A stretch of 64,000 bases of DNA from Podospora bellae-mahoneyi (GCF_035222275.1 NC_085885.1:3038001-3102000), one strand, 5' to 3'. Numbered from the stretch's first letter, positions 1 through 10,548 are shown. Notes: generated by a model from the letters alone, not told the origin. Numbers and translations: made by a program.

Positions 1-1226
1 AAGTGCAGTATCCGGGGCGCCAGTTGTTGTTCCTGGAAGACCCAGCCACGCGTGAACAACTCTTGCTGGTCCACGCGCCTGGTCCAAAAGTTAGGGTCGT
101 ACAGAACGTAATCTTGTCTGTGAAAAGAAGGCGCACTGCAGTCTGACAACTTCCCATCATCGGTTGTGAAAGGAACACCAACCCAGTCGAAAGTCACCCT
201 TTCATGGCTGAATTGAAGCTTCTGTCTTGGATGGAACAGTCCCTCTTCTTGACATCTATCCGCAGTCGCCGACAGATTACAATACGACCTGGAGTAGATT
301 TCCGCCATGGTTGCGGACTCCGCCTCCCAATCTTCCTTGCTGTCTTGGATGATGCAAAGAGAGTCAATCCAGATATACTCTACCCCAAGGCGCCGAGTGT
401 ACACGATAGCATCTTGAAAGACCTTGGACAAACAATCGACATCGATCCTTGTTTTGAGGCTACTCAGGTTGTCTTCCTTCAACTGGGTGTAGACGGAAGC
501 ATTTGCTGGCCATCGATGGCTCAGCGTGAGATAGGGCCCAGTGATTGTTGCCTCCACCGTTTCAACAAGCCTAACAGAACCGGGATGCACGGAAATCAAC
601 CGCGAGGGATACCACTGTTGTGTTTGCAATCCCGATCTCAGTGGGCTGCATGTATCGTGATCCTGACCGCACAGCTCGAGCCATTGACTGACTTTAGAAA
701 CAGTTGCATCCTGTAACCAATCCCACATGTCGATCTTGGGTGCCTCAAAGACTGATGGCTCCTTCCATTTTACATTGCCTGGCTTGTGGTCAGCTTGAAT
801 TTGATGTTCGTCATCAGAACCTGGGATTGCAAGACACATAAACCAACGATGCTCACCTTCGACTGATTGAATCGGCCACTGGACAAGCTGACGAATCTCC
901 CTTTCGCGGCCAGGATATTTCACTTCACAGTCCCAGGTAACCGTCAAGTACCGATACTTTGGTCGATCTGGCGTTCGAATCCTATCATTCATCAACCCCA
1001 TGATCTCAAACTTGTATTCCACTGCTCGAATCCCAACCAAGTGGTCGATACTGTCGATTTCGTACGCCTCTGTATCTATTCTGAAATTATCCCGCAACCC
1101 GCAACAGATGAAGCACTCAAGTGCCAGGGAGCTCTGGAACTCCTCGAGGGAGAATGCATGCCTGATTCTTTCGTCGAGTCTGGGGGCTCGCCCGTGAAAG
1201 ATCCTGCAACATGTTGGGCACAGCAT
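1..1226 (-). CDS. HET-domain protein, 3' end beyond the window
   Basis: A single open frame reads leftward from ATG at 1226 off the window start (408 codons seen, no intron needed). HET proteins are fungal heterokaryon-incompatibility regulators in which the HET domain triggers cell death. The core HET motifs are all present: YLTLSHRWP (about residues 229-237), then GVEYIWIDSLCIIQDS, then LFTRGWVFQEQQLAPR near the window edge. The N-terminus has Cys pairs (MLCPTCC, later CFICCG) of the kind often found ahead of HET domains, and CGQDHDTC just before the domain. The start is the first ATG of the frame. It shares a 365-bp divergent promoter with the kinase gene at 1592. Seen: motifs and frame. 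Known: family role. Inferred: function in allorecognition. The C-terminal part is not visible, so any partner domain is unknown. Confidence 0.9.
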   Translation of the reverse strand, partial: MLCPTCCRIFHGRAPRLDERIRHAFSLEEFQSSLALECFICCGLRDNFRIDTEAYEIDSIDHLVGIRAVEYKFEIMGLMNDRIRTPDRPKYRYLTVTWDCEVKYPGREREIRQLVQWPIQSVEGEHRWFMCLAIPGSDDEHQIQADHKPGNVKWKEPSVFEAPKIDMWDWLQDATVSKVSQWLELCGQDHDTCSPLRSGLQTQQWYPSRLISVHPGSVRLVETVEATITGPYLTLSHRWPANASVYTQLKEDNLSSLKTRIDVDCLSKVFQDAIVYTRRLGVEYIWIDSLCIIQDSKEDWEAESATMAEIYSRSYCNLSATADRCQEEGLFHPRQKLQFSHERVTFDWVGVPFTTDDGKLSDCSAPSFHRQDYVLYDPNFWTRRVDQQELFTRGWVFQEQQLAPRILH

Positions 1227-1591
1227 GGTGGATTGGATAAGTACGGAGGGGTCAGGATGTTATCTGCGCTGCCTGGTAGAAGTATTGCCATAAGCCGATA
1301 AGCACCTGGAAGCCACGGAGGAGATTGGGCGCGCACTTGGCCCCCTTGCGAATGTGGCGGTGGCACAGCAGCGGTGCTTCACCCAGCTGGGCGGTTATTC
1401 TTGGCGCCTGGGACGAATCACCTTGTGAGCCAGCCAGGCTTGAGTGCCTCTGCTGGACGAACACAATCTAATCGAGCACAACTCTCACACCTCACGATCC
1501 CAAACAAACACGACCGGAACCCGAAGAGCAAGAGCAGTTGGGCAGCACAGACCACCCCCCCGCCCCCCGGCACCTCAGATCTCCCTTCACC
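1227..1591. promoter_or_regulatory. Divergent promoter between HET and kinase genes
   Basis: This 365-bp gap separates two divergent start codons, so both promoters must lie here or overlap the neighbouring 5' ends. It includes a C-rich run around 1553-1570 just upstream of the kinase ATG. I see no clear TATA box. Co-regulation of the two genes is an inference from the arrangement only. Confidence 0.4.
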
Positions 1592-3626
1592 ATGGAATGG
1601 TATTACCGTCTTGTGATGGGTCAACGGAGTGACTGCGCGAGAAACGAGCATGTGGAATTACTGTTGTCTTGCGCACTTCCAGAGATCGATCTGGAGAATC
1701 TGTCATTCGAAAACCTTGAGGAGATATTGCCGAGACTCTTTTTCTCCAAGAAGAAGATCACCAAGAAATTCGGCGATGTCCTTGTCCTTGAACGGCTCTT
1801 GCAGTGCGGCTGTAGAGACTGCAATACCCTGCGCACAGGAGATCCACAAACCATCCGTGACGAAATGTTGGGCTCACCAAAAGGCTCAATTCTGCTCTTA
1901 GCACTGGTGCTTCTGATATATCTCGACAGGCTTCACTACATCTATCCCTTGATCTCCTTGGGCTCGAAGACAAACGACAGTTTACAGAGTATCATCCGGC
2001 ACCTTAGTCCGGGCAGTGACGGGATGAGAGGGCTCATTGTCATGAAGGAGGAAGATTTGAACCTTATCGGTACACCTGAGAAGAAGCTGAGTGCAGAACG
2101 TCGAGCGGAAAGAAGAGAAAAAACAAGGCAATGGGAGCGGCTACACAAAACATTCGAGGCCATGCGCAACGAAGTGTCTTGTATGTTTGAGCCTGTGATT
2201 ATCCGGTTGTTGAATCAGAAGGACTCGTGTCAGTGGTACCATCAACACTCTCGGTTTCCTTTTCTAGACGCCGAAGATCGAGTACCTCAAGGGTCATTTG
2301 GCACTGTCACCAAATTTCGTATTCCGTCCGAATACCTCCACGAATCCATCAAGGGTTTTATGGAGAGTCGATATCGAGGTTCGAGGGATGAGGCAACCGG
2401 AGAGGTACGTGTCCATACATCCGTTCGAAAGAACTTCTTGCGAGCACATGATATTCATGCATGGCGCTGACACACTCTAGTACCTTTTCGTTCGAAAGTC
2501 CTTGGTGCTTCAGAAGGGTGAGCTGCCACACAAGCCGACCACTGGCAGTAACGAAGGCACGATAGCCGGTCTAGCCTCCATGGTAAACGGGGACGCGGCA
2601 GACAACATCATCAGCCTTCTCTCCTTATATACTTGGAGGGGCAGCCTGTATTTCATCTTTCCATGCCTGAAAATGGACTTATACCATCTACTTCGCCAAA
2701 CGACCCTCCCCGGGGATCAAACTAAGCCCACGAAGCTACGTTCAAACGAGGAACTACTAAAGCATTGGCTGTGGAAACAAATGATTGGCGTTGCTCATGC
2801 ACTCAGCGTCATTCACACGAATATGAAGCACCCCCGTGGGGGGGTCGAGGGATACATCATCGCTTCGCACTTTGATCTTAAGCCAGCAAACATCCTGGTC
2901 ACCAGTCAAGGTGTACTTAAAGTCACAGACTTTGGCGAATCGGTGATAAGCGTGACCAAAAGTCTTCAAAACATGTCAACGTCTTTCAGACCAGGTGACC
3001 CCAAGTACGCTGCTTCAGAGTCTAGGCCCTCGGAAGCAGAGCTTGCGAGGGCTTATGGGGCTGGAGAGGACAGTTTTCAGGTCTTACTCAATTACGACGT
3101 CTGGGCGCTAGCTTGCGTCATGACAGAGGTGCTTGTCGTGTTGTTGGATACCGATGAGCCCCCGGCAGGGACAGCTATCGACAGATTCCATGCCAAGCTC
3201 GAGAAAGAATCTCGGGTCGAAGAAACGCGAGGCGCATTTCTCGAGGGAGGCCATGAGCTCAAGCCCTATGCCCGCAAGGTACTGGAAAACTTTCCAAACC
3301 TCCCGCGCTTTGCCCACGATGGTCCGAAGAAATGGTATATGCAGAGTGTCTCCAATTTTCTCCTCAGTATGTACTCTCCTGGAAATTGCTATCTTCCATC
3401 TTCCTTCAAACCCAAAACTGCCAGGCTGCTGAGAAGTGGACTTTCGTACGAGTCGTGTGATAAGTCATCGTCGCGAAGAGAGACAAAAAACTCAACCAAA
3501 CTCTCATCAGGAAACTTTCGTACGCTACCATCCTCACCCTCCCCTTCTGAAACAAGATCTTCCACAATTTCCAACACAGCCCTCAACATCATCCCCTGTA
3601 AAGAAGTAAAAGTGAACTTGGGATAG
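1592..3626 (+). CDS. Protein kinase-like protein, non-RD, probably C-terminally truncated
   Basis: Two exons, 1592-2404 and 2481-3626, with a GTACGT donor and CTCTAG acceptor; the start ATG sits in a CACCATGG context. The product is 652 residues as read. A helical N-terminal region of ~230 residues is followed by a kinase domain: a glycine-loop-like GSFGTV (about 238-243), a candidate Lys in FVRKS (277), catalytic-loop HFDLKPAN (Asp403, Asn408), DFG (Asp421), and an F-helix-like WALACVMTE. The Arg of the usual HRD triplet is Phe, making it a non-RD kinase. From about 3345-3370 onward the frame runs antisense through an OrsD-type relic (3340-4110), so the last ~85 residues are unlikely to be native and the original 3' end seems lost. 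It may be a damaged gene. The substrate is unknown. HET and STAND neighbours suggest a signalling role in incompatibility, which is inference. Confidence 0.7.
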
Positions 3627-4110
3627 TCGTCCTCATCCCAAGTCGCCTTGCGAACAAGATAACCAAAGACGCGCTGCCACAAAGTTGTGTATCTCCGGAT
3701 CGCACGGTCCTCCAGCCCAAGGGTCAATGACTCTCGAGGCTTGATGTCGACACTCTGCCTGTTAACCTCAAAGAGAACCGGAGTGCCAACCTCCTCGTAC
3801 GACATCCTATCCACTGCATCATGCGCAATATCAAGATATGTGTGAAGACAATGCTGAATCCCTTGACCTGCCAATCCGGCGTGCGATCCCCCCAACCAAC
3901 TGCGGTATCAAGAGGCATGCATGGCTTCCAACAACCTATCCTTATCACACGAACCAAGATGCATGCGACCGGGGTCAACTTCAACTGCTTGCACTTACAA
4001 GTACGTTGAGCCTCACATTTCAACACCGTCCACACATCGTACCAGGATGCAATCTGGACTTTCGAAATGATCGATTTGAGCTCTGTCAGAATGTTACATT
4101 CTCTTTTATT
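3340..4110 (-). pseudogene. Relic of an OrsD/DUF3505-type protein
   Basis: Reading leftward, the translation shows the pattern I associate with fungal OrsD/DUF3505-type and telomere-linked RecQ-like proteins: PVLFEVNRQ, then RRYTTLWQRVFGYLVR, then FTFTSLQ, then LVEFFVSLRDDDL, then LLSSLAVLGL followed by KEDG. The longest clean stretch is 3389-3895. Coding-like sequence continues upstream to about 4110 with at least one stop (TGA where Arg would fit, near 3922) and continues downstream past a TAG where Trp would fit (3389-3391). Both are C:G to T:A-type changes. The relic lies antisense to, and apparently replaces, the 3' end of the kinase gene. The family assignment is from pattern memory and is moderate; the decayed state is clear from the stops. 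Confidence 0.5.
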
Positions 4111-4440
4111 TTAGCGCTGGTGCAGTCAACGGATCGTACTCTGGAAGTTTTTAACAGATTGTACCCCCTGTCTCCAAAGTGGGGCGGGCCGTTTGTGTAC
4201 TTTCCAACGGATGGTACTACAATCTGTCGGATAATAATAGTAAGGCTCATGTTGTTCAAGCCATCTCTTTCTCTTTTCCTTCTCTTCTTCAAGTTCAATG
4301 TGCTAGTAGAGTGGCCTAGCTAGTTGCAATACACTACCTTGAGACCGTTACACATAATCGTACACTCGTATCGCAAAACAAAAATCAAAATACATTATCC
4401 GGATGTAGTAGCCAGTAAAAACAAAACTAAAAAACATATT

Positions 4441-6654
4441 CTAGCTACTCCACTCGGCGATGGTGGCCAAAGATGACTGTGTGTATAAATGCTGTACACC
4501 AAGTCGTCGCTGACAAGTCTGGGCGCAGTCCTTCATCAGTGCTAAGGCATCTGAATGTCGACCTTGGCTTTTCCAAGTAAAAGCGAGATTGTTCATGCTC
4601 GTCAGCGTAGAAGGGTGATCGGCCCCGAGCTTGGTCTTGCTCGTCTCCATCACCTGCACCTCCAGCTTCTCGGCCTCCTCCCACCGCCCCTGGTTCCTGT
4701 ATGTCGACGCTAGGTTCGCCATGCTCGTTAGCGTATCTGGGTGATCGGCCCCAAGCTTGGTCTTGCGAGTCTCCATCACCTGCACAAACAGCTTCTCGGC
4801 CTTCTCCCACTGGCCCTGGTTGCTGTATGTCGACGCTAGGTTGCCCATGCTCGTCAGCGTAGAAGGGTGATCGGCCCCGAGCTTGGTCTTGCTCGTCTCC
4901 ATCACCTGCACAAACAGCTTCTCGGCCTCCTCCCACCGGCCTCGGTTCAAAAGGACTAGAGCAAACAGTGACATGCTATCTAGAGTCGCCGCATCCTCTT
5001 TTCCTAGTCTCTTCTCGCGGGCTCTTCTCGCCTTGCCTGCCATCTGCTGTGCTACTTCGTATCTTCCTTGCGACCATGCAAACCAACCCCCATTATGCAA
5101 AAGCGTTGCCCATATTTCCTCCCTATTTTCGCTGGGTCGGTAACCGAAGACCACTTGAACGTGTGCGAAGAGATTTCGACAAGTCGCCCAGTTCTTATAC
5201 TCTCCAGTTGGGAATGAGGCTGCCATTTGCTCGATAAACTTCTGTTTGAACGTCTCCTGCTGCCCCGCTTGTTCCAGCCACTTCCTCGTCGAGAATTGCA
5301 CAAGCCCGTGCATTTCAAACTCGTCCATCTTAGTCGTCGCTATGAGGCAGTAGTCTCTCAGTATCGCCACATCATCTTCGAATCCATCATCAGTAGTATC
5401 TGCACTATCATCTGTAAGGTCACCATCTGTGTCACCATCCATGTTACCATATGCGGCACCATCTGTAACACTTCTGCCGTTATCAACGTCTGTATCTCGG
5501 GCCCCGTATAGACACCGTCCTGGTATCTCCTCTTTAGTAACTCTAGGAGGTTTTAGAACCCACCCAGGGATACCTTGCCGGTCGAAAAAGCTCATAAGTG
5601 ACAGGAGATCCGCCGCAGACGGCCGCTTAGACCGGATGTAGTCAAAGGATATTTGCCATGTGATAAGAACCGCGCTTGATGCGCCTTCATCCCGTCGTAG
5701 GTCCCCAGCATCGTACTGTAAAAGACTGCTCTTTCTATGCTCACTCTTCCGGAACTCTGCTAGGTACTTCTCGGGCGAGCTCCGCGGCGCCCTTGCCTGT
5801 ATGTAGGCGGCAGCCTGGCTAATGGCCAACGGAATGAGGTCGAGCGCCTGTACGAGATCGGCCGCCACCTCTAGATCCGCGGGCGATCCTAGCTTCTTCT
5901 CCAGGAGTGTGAGGGCATCTGTCTGCGCCATCGGTCCGACTTCGATAATATTTTGACGGCGCCCGGTCAGTCTGAATGCTAAATCCCTGTTACGTGTTGT
6001 GACAATAATCGATCCATTTTGGCTCTGCGGTAAGTATGTCGCAAACGGCCGCCTCTCGCGCTCATTGCCGCTGGTCGTACCGTGGGCAATATTCGCGTTG
6101 TAGAACACATCGCGGTCGTCAGCGCTGTCAAGGATGATGATCCATCTGCCGTTCCGTTCGTTAGACAGCCAGCTGTACACAAGCTGTGGGATGTTGGCCT
6201 TGGGCTCGTTCCGGCCGGCCAGCTTGACGGTGTTGGCAATCGTCCTGAAGCCATCCTCGACGCGCTCATACATTCCAGCGTGAACCCAGAATACCCATAT
6301 GTCCGGCTGCTTTTCAGTGATCCGGTGAGCGAACTCGATGGCCAGCTGCGACTTGCCGATACCGCCCAAGCCGACGAGGGCCACACGAGCGGCGGGCTCG
6401 GAACATCGCCGGTCGATTTGCTCGAGAATGTCTCCGCGGTCGACAAAATCGGGATCGCGGGAGAAGGGAATGGTCGCGAATGGCCGCGGCGGGGTTTCTG
6501 GTCGTTCTGGGGAAGTTAGCGGTCCACCCCTCGACTCTCACAGCGCTCTGGTAATCTTACCTGGCGCCTGCGGGAAAGTATTGTAGATCGTCCCCCTGTT
6601 GGTCCCCACCTGGGAACCATAGTTATAGTCGCCGAAACGATTACTGTCTGACAT
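4441..6654 (-). CDS. NB-ARC/TPR STAND receptor (NLR-like) with N-terminal amyloid-like motif
   Basis: Two exons read leftward, 6654-6561 and 6506-4441; the 54-nt intron has donor GTAAGA and acceptor CCCCAG. The product is 719 residues. Exon 1 encodes a short Gly/Asn-rich leader containing NRFGDYNYGSQVG and then TNRGTIYNTF (motif at residues 7-27). An ERPETPP linker leads to the NTPase: Walker A GLGGIGKSQ (77-85), Walker B RWIIILDSADD, GSIIVTTRN and LDLIPLAISQAAAY, typical of NB-ARC. An acidic Asp/Thr/Gly-rich spacer follows, then C-terminal tetratricopeptide repeats of the kinesin-light-chain type with three near-identical 42-residue units (556-681). No catalytic effector domain is present; the leader motif recurs at the C-terminus of the divergent gene at 7111, which suggests that protein is its effector. 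The ligand is unknown. The stop lies 2-3 codons after the last repeat helix. Confidence 0.92.
4558..4935 (-). repeat. Three tandem 126-bp TPR-coding units
   Basis: Units at 4810-4935, 4684-4809 and 4558-4683 each encode 42 residues beginning WEEAEKL or WEKAEKL and sharing VQVMET, KTKLGADHP and TLTSM. They are close to identical at both DNA and protein level, differing at only a few codons between neighbours. Such high internal identity is a known feature of fungal STAND repeat domains kept similar by unequal exchange. Confidence 0.85.
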
Positions 6655-7110
6655 TGCACTTTCTATCCTGAGCTCGTCAGCGTGGCGGAAGCGTAGAGAA
6701 AACTTGGGTTTTACGATGAGGTCAGCCTCAACTGTAAAAGGGAATCCGTCTGAAGAAAAGAGGCAGGCATCTCTGCAGTCGGTTTGGTTGGTCCGACCTG
6801 CTCTCTGCAGAGGTTGATCACCCTACCGGTCGCAAGTCCAGATAAAACTTGACGCTGCACTGCCTCCACAAAAACCGTTCCGCAAATCAGAGTCAAGCCA
6901 GAAGCTGCATCTTGACCGCCTTCATGCAAGTCTAAAGCTGCTCAGCCCAGCTCGTGATACCCAACACGACCAATTGTTCCCAGTCTTTCACTTTTTTACT
7001 TCCTATATATTAAGCGACTCAAGCCCAATTTTCAGTGGTTCGAGCTGTCTTCCACTCTATAAGCATCAAGGAGGCAGCTTGGTTGACGTGTTAATCCTCA
7101 GAACTCCAAT
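6655..7110. promoter_or_regulatory. Shared divergent promoter of receptor and effector genes
   Basis: These 456 bp separate the start codons of the NB-ARC receptor (leftward) and the HeLo-like effector (rightward). A TATATAT box at about 7004-7010 sits ~100 nt before the effector ATG and fits a core promoter. Joint regulation is inferred from head-to-head arrangement. Confidence 0.45.
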
Positions 7111-7973
7111 ATGGATCCTCTCAGTATCACAGCTGGCGTCGTGGGTATTGTCGCACCAACGCTGCACTGCGTGCGACTCTTGGTAGAGGACTTGCAGAAC
7201 ATTGCCGACGCACCTAATACCGTGAAAGCGCTCACCAACAATCTCCAATCAGTGGAACTTGCTCTTGATTCGTTGGGGGCTGTGACGGACTCGCAGTGGG
7301 AGTCCCTGGGCGATGCTATTATTACCCAGTCGAAAGCTACGATAACTTCCTGCGAAACTTCCTGCAAAAGGTTCAAGACCTCTCTCGATCGCTGGACCCG
7401 GCACAGCACAGATGGAACGCTCTCCTGGCGAGACCGCGCAACTCTGGGCATCTTCAGACAGGACCACATCAAATCCATATCGAAGCAGCTTCAGCAATGC
7501 AACATCACGCTGACCTCTGTAACGAGCATTGCAACCTTGTAGGTGAAAGTTCAGGCCCAAACGGGTAGGCACTAATGAGTCCTAGACACAGCTCCCTGCA
7601 GCAGGCTCAAGCGGCCGAAGAGATCAAGACGATACTATCGACGAAGGAGACGGCGATTAACAATGCAATCACAGCGACAAACGATCAGTCGGCCGAAGTT
7701 AGTGCTCAGCTGGAAGCGCTTACCCTAGCAGAGCCGGGCGAGGGTGAAACGGACGCCGGTCAGGCGAGCGCGACGAAGCAGGTTGCGATGGAAAAGAAAG
7801 CACTGCATGAATCGCGCATGCTGTTTGAGGAACTGCTCTCCGTGATCCAGACAGCAGCCGCAAATGCCCGAGCAGACCAGGGAACCACAATCACCTTTGG
7901 AAACAATAATAGTGGCCAGCAAGTGGGAGTCAACAGCGGCACTATCACTGCTACATTTGGCCGAAGCGGGTAG
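7111..7973 (+). CDS. HeLo-like-domain effector with C-terminal amyloid-like motif
   Basis: Two exons, 7111-7538 and 7586-7973; the 47-nt intron has donor GTAGGT, branch ACTAATG and acceptor CTAG, and restores the frame (Leu-His-Ser across the junction). The product is 271 residues. The start MDPLSITAGVVGIV and the following amphipathic helices fit the fungal HeLo-like N-terminal group (Fungal_N/PigL_N type), which in known relatives acts as a membrane-active cell-death domain. Residues ~143-240 look helical and Glu/Ala-rich. The extreme C-terminus (247-267) holds FGNNNSGQQVG then VNSGTITATF, matching 13 of 21 positions of the N-terminal motif of the adjacent NB-ARC receptor. The receptor N-terminus/effector C-terminus layout is the one known for HET-s/NWD2-type pairs. 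Domain class is moderately sure; motif sharing is seen directly. Confidence 0.88.
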
Positions 7974-8135
7974 ACTTTGTATCTTTGTTCCTTTTACTTG
8001 CTCTACTATGTATTGAATAAGCTTGAATCTATTTACACAACCATGTATTCTCTCGTAATGCGAACCTGACCACCGGTTCGGAACTCTGCAGCTTTGAAAT
8101 AGGGTCATCGACTATCCTAAGCTAGGTTTCAACCC

Positions 8136-10548
8136 GTGTTCAGCACCGACAGCAGCAAGTGGCCGTTTTCAGCTCATGTCCTCGAGGAATTGACACAGGC
8201 AGAGAAAATCTACTGGCAAAATGTTGAGAATCATCACGACCCACTTGCCTGGGATGTCGGTCAGGCACGCTTGACGCATGGCGGCCACTCTGAATTCCAA
8301 GAAGTTGGCTGGGGTGAATCAGGGTCTTTTCTCTCTTTCCTTCACATGTTGGTTATTCTCTCCTTTATTCGTGTATCGATAGGTAAACGCTGACATGTCG
8401 CAGGGATGGCGTGACCTTGAAGGTGATCGATCAAGATGGAAGGATAACAGCTGGAGACCATTCACAGGGAGCTAAATGTCGATTCCAGCTCTTTTATCAA
8501 GCCTCCGCTTTGGTGGAGGAACAATCAGAACCGGAACCCATATCCCTTTCGAAGACTGGGAGTTCATCAGGGAGTAGACGATCGAACTTCAACCTTTTCA
8601 AACCCCAGAATGCCGAACAAAAGTTCAAGCCGAAACTGGTCCAGCGACCGTCAAAGTTCATCCTGAAATGGGGAGTTATTTCGCAAAAGAGTAACCATGG
8701 AAGTCCTTATCATATTAAGGAGACACACAGTCAGTGCACTTGATCTGTGACAAGGGCTGTGATACAGGGCTTGGAACCAATAGTTCAATTTCAGTAATAA
8801 TCTTCAATGGCCTCGAAGTCCTTGATGAAGGAAATCTCAGAGTAATACAGTGATCCTGAACGCGTATTTATCTCCCTGTTCAACTGGTCCGTGCCTTCGT
8901 GCCTCAGGCCTCTGCCAAGTCCTTTGATATCTCTCTGGGCCAATAGTAATCCTTTGATACCCGCCTTGCCTTTGATTGCCTGCCTCACTTCAACGAGAGG
9001 CTCACATCTTGCAGATACCCCTCCTTACGGTGATACTGGCGGTGTTGTTGGTCGTGGTTGCAGGTGGTTGGCCTTTGCTGTGTGACATGATCAACCCGTT
9101 TAACCGACACTGCAGTGTAATTGCTAACACTTTTCTCTCTGTGCTGAATAGTTATCCCATCTCCATGGTCCTTTACCCCGAGGTACATTTCAAACCCCGA
9201 GTTGGACCTGGGATTCATCCTCTTCAAGGATTCTACGAACGGTGTTGATAATATTTTGCACTTTGAATTCGACACACTGGAAAGTACGTGCTAGAAACGA
9301 TGCCCTGGTTGGAAGCGATGGGCCTGTATGAGTATGACTGACGTTTGCATTTAGAAGTTCGAAGCTTCTAGGCTGCCCTCCTCCGTTACACAGTCCAGGG
9401 CGATATGTAAGTTTGGCATCGTCTCCCATAGTCAAGTGTTGCTGTTCACGATGTGCGGAGGACATCCTGGACTAACCCACCCATCATCAACAGACTGCAA
9501 ACTAAAACGCTCAACTATACCAAGTTGTTTGGAAAGCCCACACCGTTGTTCCCGGATGGCGGTGAGCCAATGATCCAAGTTTGGGCAAAGGACAGCCCAC
9601 CTTTTTTGACAGTGGACAAAGCTGGTAGGCCACAATCGAAGGGATCTATCGAAAACACTCAGCCACGCCAGTTGGATAAAACACCACCTCCGAAGGCGCT
9701 GGTTTTCTTCGAAAAACGTAGCGATATGCAGTTCGCTCTACATCGTACGAAACCTTCTTGACAGCCCCCCGGCATATTAGATACAAGCTGATGGTTGTTC
9801 ACAGTTACCGCTCAGGTCACCAACAAACTATTCAACGACTCCAGACACCTTCGCGGCATTGTTTGTACGTGGGGGGCCGTCGCGTGACCATTTTCCCCTC
9901 ATATGCATCCCGTCCGGCAACCGAAGGCCAAAGCAGATTGTTAATAAGCTTTTGTGGAAGTCCAGTATGCCGCTCATTCAGGGGCTCGTGGAACCAGATG
10001 TCAGCCAGGACGATGTTGATGAGAAACAGGTGGTTCTCAAGCTAAAGGAGATGGAACTGATAATGGAAACCCTCACCATCATCGTCGTGAACCCAGTCCC
10101 GCCTTACTCCGGCTCTGACGGCAGCAACGTCTCGTTTCCCGGCTGGGGCTTCCCCGCCATCCTCTTCAGCGTCCTCGCCTTTGCAATCTCGTACTACCTC
10201 GTCATCTTCTGTCCCCTGCCGCGGGAATATCCCCCAAATCAACCCCTCGATGCCCCCACTCCGGGTGATCAGATTCCCGCACAGTGGACACGAAACCCCT
10301 TGCACGCCGCTGGCATCAGGGCCAAGATCGAGTTTGACAAGGACTACAACGAGGCTCTGCCGCGGGTGTTTCGGTTTGGTCGTCGGTGGCGGGTGGTTTA
10401 CTCGATTGAGGGCGATCGCGACGGGGAGGAATATGATTCCTCTACGACCAAGTTGTTTTTATACTGGCTTTTTGGGGGTGACCGTCTGAAAGAGTCTCCC
10501 CCGCGAAGATTCTGGGAGTGGTTGAGGGAACGGACGCATTTTCGGTGA
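8136..10548 (+). pseudogene. Decayed multi-exon gene for a fungal membrane protein
   Basis: Protein-like translation continues over ~2.4 kb but is interrupted. Readable stretches include WPFSAHVLEELTQAEKIYW (from ~8160), RDLEGDRSRWKDNSWRPFTG (8410-8470), SLRFGGGTIRTGTHIPFEDW (~8500-8560), SVHLICDKGCDTGLGTNSS (~8728-8785), PSPWSFTPRYISNPELDLG (~9160), LFPDGGEPMIQVWAKDSPP (~9550) and a last exon from ~9807 with DTFAALFVRGGPSRDHFP and a membrane segment (AILFSVLAFAISYYLVIFC, ~10155-10210). Frame stops lie near 8482, 8572, 8693, 8713 and 8852. Most are TAA or TAG where Gln fits, as repeat-induced C-to-T change produces. Remnant splice sites (GTACGT 9281, GTAAGT 9404) no longer join in frame. The family has no name I can give. 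The final exon (9807-10548) is open and could still be expressed. Confidence 0.55.

Noticed and set aside
3367-3372. GTATGT at 3367 as a possible intron donor in the kinase gene
   Set aside because: No acceptor downstream gives a sensible exon; sequence beyond is antisense OrsD relic, so loss of the native 3' end is the simpler reading.
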